A stretch of DNA of 36,683 nt from positions 1 through 36,683 of the forward strand of contig CAMWYM010000016.1 in the NCBI GenBank assembly GCA_947178475.1. The letters are read 5' to 3'. The stretch's first letter is position 1. Every line of letters starts with the position of its first letter. Shown piece after piece: positions 27,091 through 34,987 of the stretch. A program made the translations under genes and the position numbers. This DNA comes from an uncultured Clostridium sp. Lineage in GTDB: Bacteria > Bacillota > Clostridia > Lachnospirales > Lachnospiraceae. Under the pieces are notes generated by a model. That model did no database searches and was not told where the DNA came from. It saw only the letters and a program-made list of their open reading frames with translations.

Positions 27091-27215
27091 TCTTTCACCT
27101 TCCTTTCTCTTGTATTCTTGTGGGACAGAAAATCTCTGCCCTCCCCGGCAGTAGTTAAAACTACCGGAAATTATATGAAAAGCGCTTATGCGTTTTTATA
27201 TACGAAACAAACAAG

Positions 27216-27665
27216 CTACTCACTGTCTTTTTCTATATCCCTGGCTTCATCCTCCGACTCCGGAAGCTCTTCCTTTGTCACAAAGCTATCGGGATACAGC
27301 CGTTTCAAAAAAAAAGGAGCAATCAGTGCGCCAATTTTGAGTCCCAGCATACCAAGTATCACAGTGATAAAATTAAACTTCTGTACGATAAGGGCTGCAA
27401 TCATTGCGCACAGCATGATTGCCAGTCGCAAGAAGCTCTGACGCCTTGTATATTTCACTGCCTGTGCCTCCGGCATATCCAGAGCGTTGTCCAGTGTATA
27501 TGCCATATGAAAAATTAAAGCAACAGCAACAGCGATACCAAAAAGCAGTCCCAATGTATAGGAGAGGATATTATCAGAAAAGAAAATCCCCACTATCTCA
27601 ACCAACAGCGCATAGACTGTTATTCCGATTAAAAAACCTGTCATTGTCTCTTTAATCTGCTTCAT
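27216..27665 (-). CDS. atpI: ATP synthase subunit I (AtpI)
   Basis: The 149-residue protein has four hydrophobic helices (TGFLIGITVYALLVEIVGIF, YTLGLLFGIAVAVALIFHMA, LRLAIMLCAMIAALIV and FITVILGMLGLKIGALIAPF) and an acidic C-terminus (EELPESEDEARDIEKDSE). This is the AtpI family, thought to help assemble the c-ring. It is the first gene behind the strong promoter at 27714-27742, giving a leader of about 42 nt. The binding site is weak. Confidence 0.88.
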   Translation of the reverse strand: MKQIKETMTGFLIGITVYALLVEIVGIFFSDNILSYTLGLLFGIAVAVALIFHMAYTLDNALDMPEAQAVKYTRRQSFLRLAIMLCAMIAALIVQKFNFITVILGMLGLKIGALIAPFFLKRLYPDSFVTKEELPESEDEARDIEKDSE

Positions 27666-27713
27666 CTTATACTCAATCGTCCAATCTTAATTCCCCATAA
27701 AAATACAGTAATA

Positions 27714-27742
27714 ATTATACATTTTTTCAACACATATGTCCA
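27714..27742 (-). promoter_or_regulatory. Main promoter of the atp operon
   Basis: TGGACA (-35) and TATAAT (-10) are separated by 17 bp on the minus strand, one base from consensus in the -35. It lies in the 149-bp gap between atpZ and atpI, so atpZ is upstream of the main operon promoter. Confidence 0.68.
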
Positions 27743-27814
27743 TGGAAAATGTAATTTTTTCTCATAATTTGATATTTCTTCCATGTAAAACGTTTTTTAA
27801 AAGGCGGAAGCCTT

Positions 27815-28048
27815 TTATTTGTGCTCACTCTCTCCACCCGTATCACTTTCAAAAAGACTCCGCCTGCCTAAAAACTTACAGATAATGTTATAACAGGCCT
27901 TATATCCGCCTGCCACACCCAATATCAGAAAAAAAATAAATATATTTGTCCCGAAATACGAGTCAATACCATAGCCGATTGCACCGCTAATCAAAACCGC
28001 CGTCAGCATGGCAATGGCAAGCTGGGAAATCAGTGCCAGCATCTTCAT
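27815..28048 (-). CDS. atpZ: AtpZ-like F0F1 ATPase accessory protein
   Basis: The 77-residue protein has two membrane helices (LALISQLAIAMLTAVLISGA with IGYGIDSYFGTN, and IFIFFLILGVAGGYKACYNI) and a basic/acidic tail. This is the AtpZ/AtpI-like putative Ca2+/Mg2+ transporter subunit often encoded at the head of atp operons. GGTGA lies before the ATG. It is 76 bp after rpiB and precedes the strong atpI promoter, suggesting it can be transcribed separately with rpiB. Confidence 0.85.
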   Translation of the reverse strand: MKMLALISQLAIAMLTAVLISGAIGYGIDSYFGTNIFIFFLILGVAGGYKACYNIICKFLGRRSLFESDTGGESEHK

Positions 28049-28124
28049 CTATATCACCGTCCATCATCCAGTATTGTCCCTGCACTATCTACATATACAA
28101 ATCCACAACCGGTTCGACATCCTT

Positions 28125-28556
28125 TTAGTCCTCAAGCATATTATTTCTGCGTACATGCCGTTCTTCGCCGGAAAAAGGAGTGTCCAGAAAGGTGTCCACA
28201 ATCTTTAGTGCAAGTCCCTCACCAATAACTCTTCCACCCATAGCCAGCATATTGGCATCATTATGCTCTCTGGTAGCTGCTGCGCTAAAGCAGTCGTGGC
28301 ACACCGCTGCCCTGATTCCTTTTATCTTATTTGCCGCAATGGAAATGCCGATTCCTGTACCGCAAATCAGAATCCCTCTGTCACATTCGCCATTAGCAAC
28401 CGCTTTTGCCGCCTTTTTGGCATAGACAGGATAATCTACAGATTCCTCAGAATAGCATCCAAAATCCTTATACTCCAAACCTCTTTCCTCTAAATGTTTC
28501 TTCACCTTTTGCATCAAAAGATATCCACCCTGGTCACAACCTAACGCTATCATCAT
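28125..28556 (-). CDS. rpiB: RpiB-type ribose-5-phosphate isomerase
   Basis: The 143-residue protein belongs to the RpiB/LacAB family, which interconverts ribulose-5-phosphate and ribose-5-phosphate. The catalytic cysteine region ILICGTGIGISIAANKIKGI, the phosphate-binding TREHNDANMLAMGGR and the C-terminal EERHVRR are conserved. The usual N-terminal GxDHxG motif reads GCDQGG, with Gln in place of the substrate-contacting His. A broader sugar isomerase (allose-6-phosphate or galactose-6-phosphate) is the alternative. AAAGGA precedes the ATG. It follows the Sua5 gene. Confidence 0.9.
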   Translation of the reverse strand: MMIALGCDQGGYLLMQKVKKHLEERGLEYKDFGCYSEESVDYPVYAKKAAKAVANGECDRGILICGTGIGISIAANKIKGIRAAVCHDCFSAAATREHNDANMLAMGGRVIGEGLALKIVDTFLDTPFSGEERHVRRNNMLED

Positions 28557-28606
28557 CTACAGTCCTTTCCTTTGTAAGTTTATCCCCCTCGTGTATAAAG
28601 TATACT

Positions 28607-28683
28607 AGATAATTGCGAAACTCTTTTTTCAAGATGTCTGTTGTACAACTAGGTTTGAAAAATGGGTAGTTTCGCAATCATCT
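28607..28683. mobile_element. 77-bp inverted-repeat element (short form)
   Basis: The ends are 16-bp inverted repeats with one mismatch: AGATAATTGCGAAACT at 28607-28622 and AGTTTCGCAATCATCT at 28668-28683. The interior has a TTTTTTCAA/TTTGAAAAA pair and a central palindrome GTTGTACAAC. The whole can fold into one long hairpin. It ends six bases from the Sua5 stop codon. I see no target duplication. A longer relative lies at 34369-34579. Confidence 0.65.
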
Positions 28684-28689
28684 AATAAG

Positions 28690-29910
28690 CTACACATAAA
28701 TAACCCTCTGTCCTGCCGCCTTTAACAGCCTGTTCATCACCGCATAGCCAAGACCCTCATCCCGAAAGCTCTCCGCATAGATATAATCCACACCTGCAGC
28801 ATCAAAATCCCTCAGTGCGGCATAAAGTCCTGCTGCCACAGTACAAAACTCACTGCGGTCACCGACGCTGATTACCGCATCAGCACATCCGTCATAAGCT
28901 GGCAGTGTCTCCCGTGAAGCCATAATTCCCACCCGGTATCCTGCCCTCCGCTTTTCATCCGCCAGTGAGCATATACGCAGGATTACCGGCTGCTGAAGTG
29001 CCTGCACTGCCGCCTCCTTCACCAATAATCCGTCATCCGTCCTACTGTGCCTGTCATAAAACCTCTGTCTCGTATCATCGGACAGTTCTACCAATGTGAG
29101 CTCTCCCCTCGGCGCATAGTGCGTATATTTCATTCCCGGCGCTTTGGGACGAATTCCTTCCTTTGGATTTTCCAATGCCGGATCCAGAACTACCTTTCCC
29201 ACTATCTGCTCTAACATTTCCTGTGTGATATATCCCGGTCTTAATATGGCAGGAACCTCACTGGTCAGGTCAACAATAGTGGATTCAATTCCTATACCCA
29301 CAGCTCCACCGTCCACAATATACCCGATTCTTCCACTCATATCCTCTACTACATGGGCAGCCTTCGTAGGCGAGGGTCTACCGGATATATTGGCACTAGG
29401 TGCCGCCACATAGACACCTGACTGTCGTATCAATTCTAATGCCGCCGGGTGAGCAGGCATGCGAATTGCCACAGTATCCAGTCCGCCTGTCGTCTGATAG
29501 GGAACAATATCCTTTTTCGGAAGAATAATCGTCAATGGTCCCGGCCAAAATGCCTCAGCAAGCATCTGAGCCCGTTCATTGGAATAGGCAAGCTCGTTCA
29601 CAGCCTCAGTGTCGGCAATATGAATAATTAGCGGATTATCGGACGGACGTCCTTTAGCCGCATAAATCCTTCCTGCCGCCGTTTCATTTAACGCATCGGC
29701 ACCCAGACCATATACAGTTTCTGTAGGAAACGCCACCAGCCCACCGTCTCTAAGACAATCAGAGGGCTCTGCCAAAAGCTTTCGCAACCGGAATATATCC
29801 TCTATTCCCGTCACATCAACCATGCGTGTTGTAACCGGCCCACGCCGGGCCTCTTCCCTTTTGCAGCTATTCAATTCTCGATAATTATCCTTTTCCTGTT
29901 CAAGAGACAT
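28690..29910 (-). CDS. Sua5/TsaC threonylcarbamoyl-AMP synthase
   Basis: This 406-residue enzyme makes L-threonylcarbamoyl-AMP for the t6A modification at position 37 of ANN-decoding tRNAs. The YrdC domain spans about residues 35-235, with FPTETVYGLGADA, IYAAKGRPSDNPL, AFWPGPLTII and APSANISGRPSPT. A linker then a Sua5 C-terminal Rossmann-like domain (about 265-406, GMKYTHYAPRGELTLVEL onward) makes it the longer two-domain type. A 30-residue polar N-terminus precedes the domain; a start at 29823 (MVDVTG) is the alternative. Located upstream of rpiB. Confidence 0.93.
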   Translation of the reverse strand: MSLEQEKDNYRELNSCKREEARRGPVTTRMVDVTGIEDIFRLRKLLAEPSDCLRDGGLVAFPTETVYGLGADALNETAAGRIYAAKGRPSDNPLIIHIADTEAVNELAYSNERAQMLAEAFWPGPLTIILPKKDIVPYQTTGGLDTVAIRMPAHPAALELIRQSGVYVAAPSANISGRPSPTKAAHVVEDMSGRIGYIVDGGAVGIGIESTIVDLTSEVPAILRPGYITQEMLEQIVGKVVLDPALENPKEGIRPKAPGMKYTHYAPRGELTLVELSDDTRQRFYDRHSRTDDGLLVKEAAVQALQQPVILRICSLADEKRRAGYRVGIMASRETLPAYDGCADAVISVGDRSEFCTVAAGLYAALRDFDAAGVDYIYAESFRDEGLGYAVMNRLLKAAGQRVIYV

Positions 29911-30001
29911 CTTTTCATACTGCCTTTCCCTTTACGGTTGTTATTATATATTACTTTATCTTTATTCGCAAGGGTTCCTGCTAATCAAACCAACTCAAAC
30001 G

Positions 30002-30037
30002 AAAACGGACGGAAACACTCAGGTTATCCGTCCGTTT
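30002..30037. terminator. Bidirectional terminator after the lectin-domain protein gene
   Basis: AAACGGACGG and CCGTCCGTTT form a 10-bp stem with a 15-nt loop. Both strands end in T-rich tracts (TTTTTCTTG on plus, TTTTCGTTTG on minus). It lies 74 bp after the stop of the 1408-residue gene. The gap 29911-30110 otherwise holds only the upstream region of the Sua5 gene. Confidence 0.8.
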
Positions 30038-30110
30038 TTCTTGTTTGTCATTTATTAATTGTTGTATTTATTGCTTTTTCTGTCTGAACCAAGTCCTTCT
30101 TGACAGCTAC

Positions 30111-33100
30111 TTATTTCTTTACCGTAACCTTAACCTTCTTATAGACACCGTTATTTGCAATGACATAAATATTACACTTACCTGCTGCCACAGCTTTAAT
30201 CTTACCCTTTTTATTAACTGTAGCTACTCTGTAATCATCTGTGTAATAACGGAATTTTGCCGCATGCTGCAAAAGCTTCTTCTTTGAGCTCTCCCTTGTC
30301 ATAGATGCCTTGATCACAGATGTCTTGCCCGGTTTCAGTGTCACCTTGCTCTTCTTAACTGTTACCTTCTTAGCATTTGTTCTCTTATCCTTCTTCATTG
30401 CCACATGAATCTGTGGTGACTTTGCAATATATACCTTCTTGCCATCCACTATCTTATAAGCTATGACAAAATACTTGTAGGATTTCTTGTAAGACAGCTT
30501 CTTATGTGTTGCCTTCCTTACCTTTGCTGTCGTTGATGTTACCTTCTTATATACCTTCTTACCATTGCAGTATGACCAGTAAACTTCATAGCCCTCTGCA
30601 CCCTTATATTTCAGCCATGATAAAGATATCTTCTTGTCACCGCCAATACCCTTTGCTAACAGCAATGGCAAATCATCTCTGTCATTCAGATCATCACCGG
30701 ACATATTGGATTCATCTACCACCTCTTTATCCACAACTATCACATTGAAGGTTTTCTTACTGCCATCCTTATAGTTGATTACCACCGGATATGTTCCCTC
30801 TGGCTTATTACCAAGTGCAGAACTCTTAATCGTAAGAGTAGAACCGGATGCCGTATAGTCACCTGCCGGAAGTGTATTTCCTGCAAGAGTTACATTATCT
30901 ACCTCACGACCGGAATCCAAATCCTGCGTCACATCCTTTGGATTAGACAATTCATATGTCTTGTCAACACCCTTTGTGTCGGACGGCTTATCACCAGCCT
31001 TATTGGCAGGTACAGCCTTATCCTGATCCACAGAGGTCTTATCTTTGTTTGCATCAGAAGCCTTATCAACATCACCAATTGTCTTCCAGTTCTCATCAAT
31101 GGTCACATAAACCGTTGTTGAGGTTCCCTTATCTGTAGACAAAGTAATCGGATATTTTCCTGGTTTGTTTTCAACCTTAGAGATATCTACTTTAGTAACA
31201 GGGACATCTGCCTTTGTATCAATATCATATGCCTCTGCATCGGAAAGCTTAATTACATTCTCCGGTGTAAGCAATGGAAAATCATCTGTACCAATTATAA
31301 AATTATTTGCTCCGATATGCTCATCTCCGGGATTCGGATTGGTGATATCTGCTCCTGTTGAATCTCCGCCTTGATCCGTCACCGTAACCGTTACTGTCGT
31401 TGTAACTGTTTTGCCGTCTTCATCCTTTGCAGTTACTGTAACAGGATATTCACCCTTCTTACCGCCCTCAACTGCCTTGGCAAGCTCCTCTAACTGTTTT
31501 GCATTAGGAGTTATATCTGTAACGCTGGAACCATCATTATGCTTCGCTACAACATCTGCCATTTTCTTAAATGTATCCTCTGGCGTTGTCCCCAAAACCG
31601 GACTCTTCGCAGGTATGGAGAAGTCATTAGCTGTGAGGTTGATATCCGGTACCTGACCTGCAGGTATATTGCTGGCGTCCGCAGACCCTTCATCCTTGAC
31701 CGTTGCTTTCACAGTAACGGTCTGTCCCCAATAGGAAAAGGTTACGTCATACACGCCATTCTCTGCCTTAATATTACCAGGATTTCCGGTAATGTGAACT
31801 TTGTCTACCGCTTTTCCGTTATTCGTTGCCACTGCATTTGCAAGTGTCTTAATAATATCCTGCGCTGCATCACTAGTGTAATCGGCTTCAATTTGCTGTG
31901 CCTGCTTTATCGTAAGATTGAAATTATTAGCACCAATAACAACATATGCACCTGTCTGAGAATCGTTATCCGCCCAACCCTTCTGTGTTTCATCCACAAC
32001 TGTAGCTGTAACATCCCTGTCTCCTGCAGGACTGTTTGGATCTGTGAGTGTAATACCAGAAACCGTCCCGGGCTCCTTTACACCCTTCAACTTGTCAACA
32101 TCGTCTTGTGGTACAGTCATTGAATTTGACTCGCTTTTACCACCCTCTGTAAGAATACCTGCATCAGATTCCTTTTTTATTGTATTGGCACTTGCCTTAT
32201 CTGTATCCTCAACGCTGATAATAAAGTTATTTGCATCAATATATGGATACTCAACCACCTTTACCGTTACTACTGTGCTTGCACTTACTCCATTGTTTGT
32301 TGTAGCTGTAACTTTAACCTTATACTCTCCCAAAGGTCCATTCTGGATTGCATTATTTAATGCTTGTAAATCACTTGGATCTGGTGTTATCGTTACCGCA
32401 GAGCCATTACTGGCCGTTGCAGTTGCAGCTGATTTTTTAATAAATTCTGAGGTATCAAGTTGATTACCCTGACCAGCTGTAACAGTAAAATCATTCGCTG
32501 TCAGATTAACTGTTGTTTTCTCAGAACCGTTATCTAAAACAGATACATTAACCTCTACCGTTTGTCCTTTGTATTCAAAGGTTACCTTATATGGAGAATC
32601 CTTATCGGTTTTTTTAGCTTTAATCGTATTCCCTGTTATATTAATATTCTTTGGGTCTACCTCCTCACCATCATATAGAGCCACTGCATTTGCAAGTTCT
32701 TTGATTAATTGCTTCTGCGCTGATCCGTTCGGATTCTTCTCAATGTCTCTCGCCTGCTCTATGGTGATACTAAAGTGATTGGCACCAATCTCAACCTTTT
32801 TACCTGAACCGTCATTTGCTGTACCATTTGCTGCTTTATCGACAACAGTTACCGTCGCATCTTCTGAAACGGTTCTATCAGGGTCAGAGTCATTTGTATA
32901 GGTATAGGTCAGATCATATTCACCCTTCTCACCCTTCTTAACCTTATTCAACTGATTGTTATCAACGTTAATAGAAGTATTACCTGCTGTTATCGTATCA
33001 TCTCCGTCCGTTACAGTCACGTCTGCTTTTGTTTTAGCATCTGTATCCGTTAAGCTCTTAGCTTCATCCGTAGATACGATAAAATTCTTCACCGTTATAT

Positions 33101-34337
33101 CCAAATCAGATGCCTTATCTGCCCTGACTTCTCTGAAGCCTGTTGCAGACGGAACATCTTCCGTTATTGGATCATTCTGCTTGCCAGTAATAGCAGAATC
33201 CGGTGTATATGGACTGTATTCAATAATATAACCGTACATTCCCCACTCAGTACGAGAAATATTATATGGTGAATAATCATTCCAGTTTGCTGCACTGTAT
33301 CCATACTCTAATGCATACTCCTGATTATATTCATCATAACCTAAATTCTGATCATGACGATTGTTCGGTTCTCCGCCATTCCAATCAGTATACATCTCAT
33401 TAAGCGGTTCTGCATCATAATAAGCATTTCCTTCATTGTTAGTTCTATAGAATGCCTTTCCTGCCTCCGGACCACACATCCAATACCAATCCGTTACAAT
33501 ACTGCCATCCGCATTCACCGGTTTCAGTGCACCATCAGCTATAGTAGCAGCATCAAATTCAATATGGTCAGTAACCGTTCTGGCACCACCAACCCACGCC
33601 TTAATATCGTCTCCGGGAATCATATCCTTAAAGGAACCATATAAATATAATTCCTCACTCTGATCTGTAATCGTTGCCAGATATCCTTGCAATCCACTAA
33701 ATGTACTACCTTTAGCCTCTCTATAGGCATCATACCAGGTTTCCTGTTGCTCATCAAATACAACATAGTCGTAATAATGAACCTCTCCACCGGATGCCAT
33801 TGCCATCATGTTGCTGTCATCCAAGTCCACCTGATTAGCCACAACGGAAACCTCCTGCACAGCATCCGCAGCCACACCATTACGCTTAAAAGTCAGACCT
33901 TCAATAAATTCCTCAACCTGCTCATTTGTAATATTATTGCCTGTCACCATAATAGTTGTTAACTCTTTACCGGCAATCTTTTCTCCCTCTTGACCATTTC
34001 TCACCAAGCTGATGTACTCGAATCCGCTGTCAGTCTTTTGGACAGCTCTGACTGTGCGTCGCCCGGTAAACCGGAAATCATCCGGAATGACAAAGGAGCC
34101 TCCATTGCTCACAGAGAGACAGAACAGCTTCTGTGCCCCATCACTCGTAAAAGTGGCCTTCACGTTTGAAAAATGATAGGTTTCCATGTCGTTACTCCAA
34201 ACTATCTTTCCCAGCTTTATCCTTCTGCCAGGGTCATCCCCCGTTGCTGCCTGTGCTGTCTTCTCCGTCATTGGCAGCACACCCACAACCATTACGACGG
34301 CTAAAATAAATGCTAGTAGTCTTTTCACTTTTTTCAT
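30111..34337 (-). CDS. Large secreted C-type-lectin and Ig-repeat protein (1408 aa)
   Basis: A Sec signal peptide (cleavage near AQA, residue 30) leads to an unassigned N-terminal domain (35-180), a C-type lectin-like domain (about 185-377), a periodic array of about 85-residue Ig-like modules (416-1080), two further modules (about 1130-1205), an Fn3-like domain (1225-1312) and a lysine-rich Big_2-like domain (1318-1408). The lectin domain keeps both the EPN motif (E323-N325) and WND (W352-D354), the Ca2+/sugar ligands of mannose-type C-type lectins. There is no LPXTG, SLH or LysM. The start at 34337 has AAAGGAG upstream; the longer frame to 34460 runs into a mobile element and is rejected. 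Likely a surface adhesin. Confidence 0.85.
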   Translation of the reverse strand: MKKVKRLLAFILAVVMVVGVLPMTEKTAQAATGDDPGRRIKLGKIVWSNDMETYHFSNVKATFTSDGAQKLFCLSVSNGGSFVIPDDFRFTGRRTVRAVQKTDSGFEYISLVRNGQEGEKIAGKELTTIMVTGNNITNEQVEEFIEGLTFKRNGVAADAVQEVSVVANQVDLDDSNMMAMASGGEVHYYDYVVFDEQQETWYDAYREAKGSTFSGLQGYLATITDQSEELYLYGSFKDMIPGDDIKAWVGGARTVTDHIEFDAATIADGALKPVNADGSIVTDWYWMCGPEAGKAFYRTNNEGNAYYDAEPLNEMYTDWNGGEPNNRHDQNLGYDEYNQEYALEYGYSAANWNDYSPYNISRTEWGMYGYIIEYSPYTPDSAITGKQNDPITEDVPSATGFREVRADKASDLDITVKNFIVSTDEAKSLTDTDAKTKADVTVTDGDDTITAGNTSINVDNNQLNKVKKGEKGEYDLTYTYTNDSDPDRTVSEDATVTVVDKAANGTANDGSGKKVEIGANHFSITIEQARDIEKNPNGSAQKQLIKELANAVALYDGEEVDPKNINITGNTIKAKKTDKDSPYKVTFEYKGQTVEVNVSVLDNGSEKTTVNLTANDFTVTAGQGNQLDTSEFIKKSAATATASNGSAVTITPDPSDLQALNNAIQNGPLGEYKVKVTATTNNGVSASTVVTVKVVEYPYIDANNFIISVEDTDKASANTIKKESDAGILTEGGKSESNSMTVPQDDVDKLKGVKEPGTVSGITLTDPNSPAGDRDVTATVVDETQKGWADNDSQTGAYVVIGANNFNLTIKQAQQIEADYTSDAAQDIIKTLANAVATNNGKAVDKVHITGNPGNIKAENGVYDVTFSYWGQTVTVKATVKDEGSADASNIPAGQVPDINLTANDFSIPAKSPVLGTTPEDTFKKMADVVAKHNDGSSVTDITPNAKQLEELAKAVEGGKKGEYPVTVTAKDEDGKTVTTTVTVTVTDQGGDSTGADITNPNPGDEHIGANNFIIGTDDFPLLTPENVIKLSDAEAYDIDTKADVPVTKVDISKVENKPGKYPITLSTDKGTSTTVYVTIDENWKTIGDVDKASDANKDKTSVDQDKAVPANKAGDKPSDTKGVDKTYELSNPKDVTQDLDSGREVDNVTLAGNTLPAGDYTASGSTLTIKSSALGNKPEGTYPVVINYKDGSKKTFNVIVVDKEVVDESNMSGDDLNDRDDLPLLLAKGIGGDKKISLSWLKYKGAEGYEVYWSYCNGKKVYKKVTSTTAKVRKATHKKLSYKKSYKYFVIAYKIVDGKKVYIAKSPQIHVAMKKDKRTNAKKVTVKKSKVTLKPGKTSVIKASMTRESSKKKLLQHAAKFRYYTDDYRVATVNKKGKIKAVAAGKCNIYVIANNGVYKKVKVTVKK

Positions 34338-34368
34338 ACCCAATTCTCCTTTCATGATTATTGATAAC

Positions 34369-34579
34369 AGATGATTACGAAACTCCTTATGTTCAAAACC
34401 CAGTTGTGCAATATAGACAATATCATAAGCAAGGTGCTTTGGAGCCGCCGGTGCTTGCACCCCGTACTTGGCGAGGTTTTTTCGAGCCTAGTAGACCGGC
34501 ATGCCTTGTGCTCGTGCCTGTGTTGATTTGTCTATATTGTACAACGAACGTTTACGAAAACAAAGTTTCGCAATTATCT
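34369..34579. mobile_element. 211-bp inverted-repeat element with 12-bp target duplication
   Basis: The ends are AGATGATTACGAAACT (34369-34384) and AGTTTCGCAATTATCT (34564-34579), inverted with two mismatches. ATTATTGATAAC flanks both sides (34357-34368 and 34580-34591), a 12-bp direct repeat that looks like a target duplication. Inside, GTTGTGCAATATAGACAA (34403-34420) and its near-perfect inverse (34528-34545) enclose a structured core. The short form at 28607-28683 has a simple GTTGTACAAC palindrome at this place, so the core may be nested. No transposase is encoded. Confidence 0.7.
34447..34500 (+). other. Structured core of the element, 29-nt stem-loop copy 3
   Basis: GCCGGT (34447-34452) pairs with ACCGGC (34495-34500) around a 29-nt stem-loop at 34465-34493 (TACTTGGC and GCCTAGTA as arms, loop starting GAGG). 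That stem-loop matches the pair near 7322-7395 with the same T-T mismatch and compensating changes at pairs 1-29 and 6-24. A further small hairpin GGTGC-TT-GCACC lies at 34451-34462. Confidence 0.55.
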
Positions 34580-34590
34580 ATTATTGATAA

Positions 34591-34662
34591 CGAATACCCG
34601 AAAATACCAGCAAAGCCCGCAAAACTGCGAACTTTTATAATAGGCTTTACACTATGTATTCG
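34591..34662 (-). other. Structured 5' leader of the lectin-protein gene
   Basis: Read on the minus strand, CGAATAC pairs with GTATTCG (outer) and AAAGCC with GGCTTT (inner), around a small CGCA/TGCG hairpin. This 72-nt structure lies between the promoter and the inserted element. It does not match a riboswitch class I know. Confidence 0.4.
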
Positions 34663-34714
34663 TTAAAATTCGGTATCACATCCGCTACCTTTGTGGTATG
34701 CTTTTCTATTGATA

Positions 34715-34743
34715 AGAATACCAAATAATCGCCTGTATGTCAA
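34715..34743 (-). promoter_or_regulatory. Promoter of the lectin-domain protein gene
   Basis: TTGACA (perfect -35) and TATTCT (-10, with TG upstream) are separated by 17 bp on the minus strand. The leader would be about 370 nt, containing the structured region and the 211-bp element. CAAGG and CCTTG flank a 7-nt loop at the -35 (34741-34757), a possible operator dyad. Confidence 0.68.
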
Positions 34744-34987
34744 GGCTGAAACCCTTGTATCCTCGTGGTTTTTTCTTCCTTTTCCCTCCCCAGATACGTC
34801 CAGCCGGTATGCTAATTTCACTCTTCTTCGGCTTTATCTATAAAAACTATAATTCATTTTATTAAATAAACTTATCCCATCACCGGTTAAGCTTGCTGAC
34901 AAACGGTTCCTCACTGATTAAATAGCTGTCTATTTTATTATATTCGTTTACCATGAATAAGATTCCTTCACAAGGAAGCTGGCTGAT

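Noticed and set aside
30506..33962. Many plus-strand frames opposite the lectin-domain gene
   Set aside because: They are low-complexity shadows of the Thr/Val-rich coding strand without binding sites or recognisable products.
34338..34460. N-terminal extension of the lectin-domain protein (41 extra residues)
   Set aside because: It reads through the inverted-repeat element and lacks a ribosome binding site; AAAGGAG and a signal peptide support the start at 34337.
34591..34710. c-di-GMP riboswitch upstream of the adhesin
   Set aside because: The GEMM core motifs are not seen; only generic nested hairpins are present.
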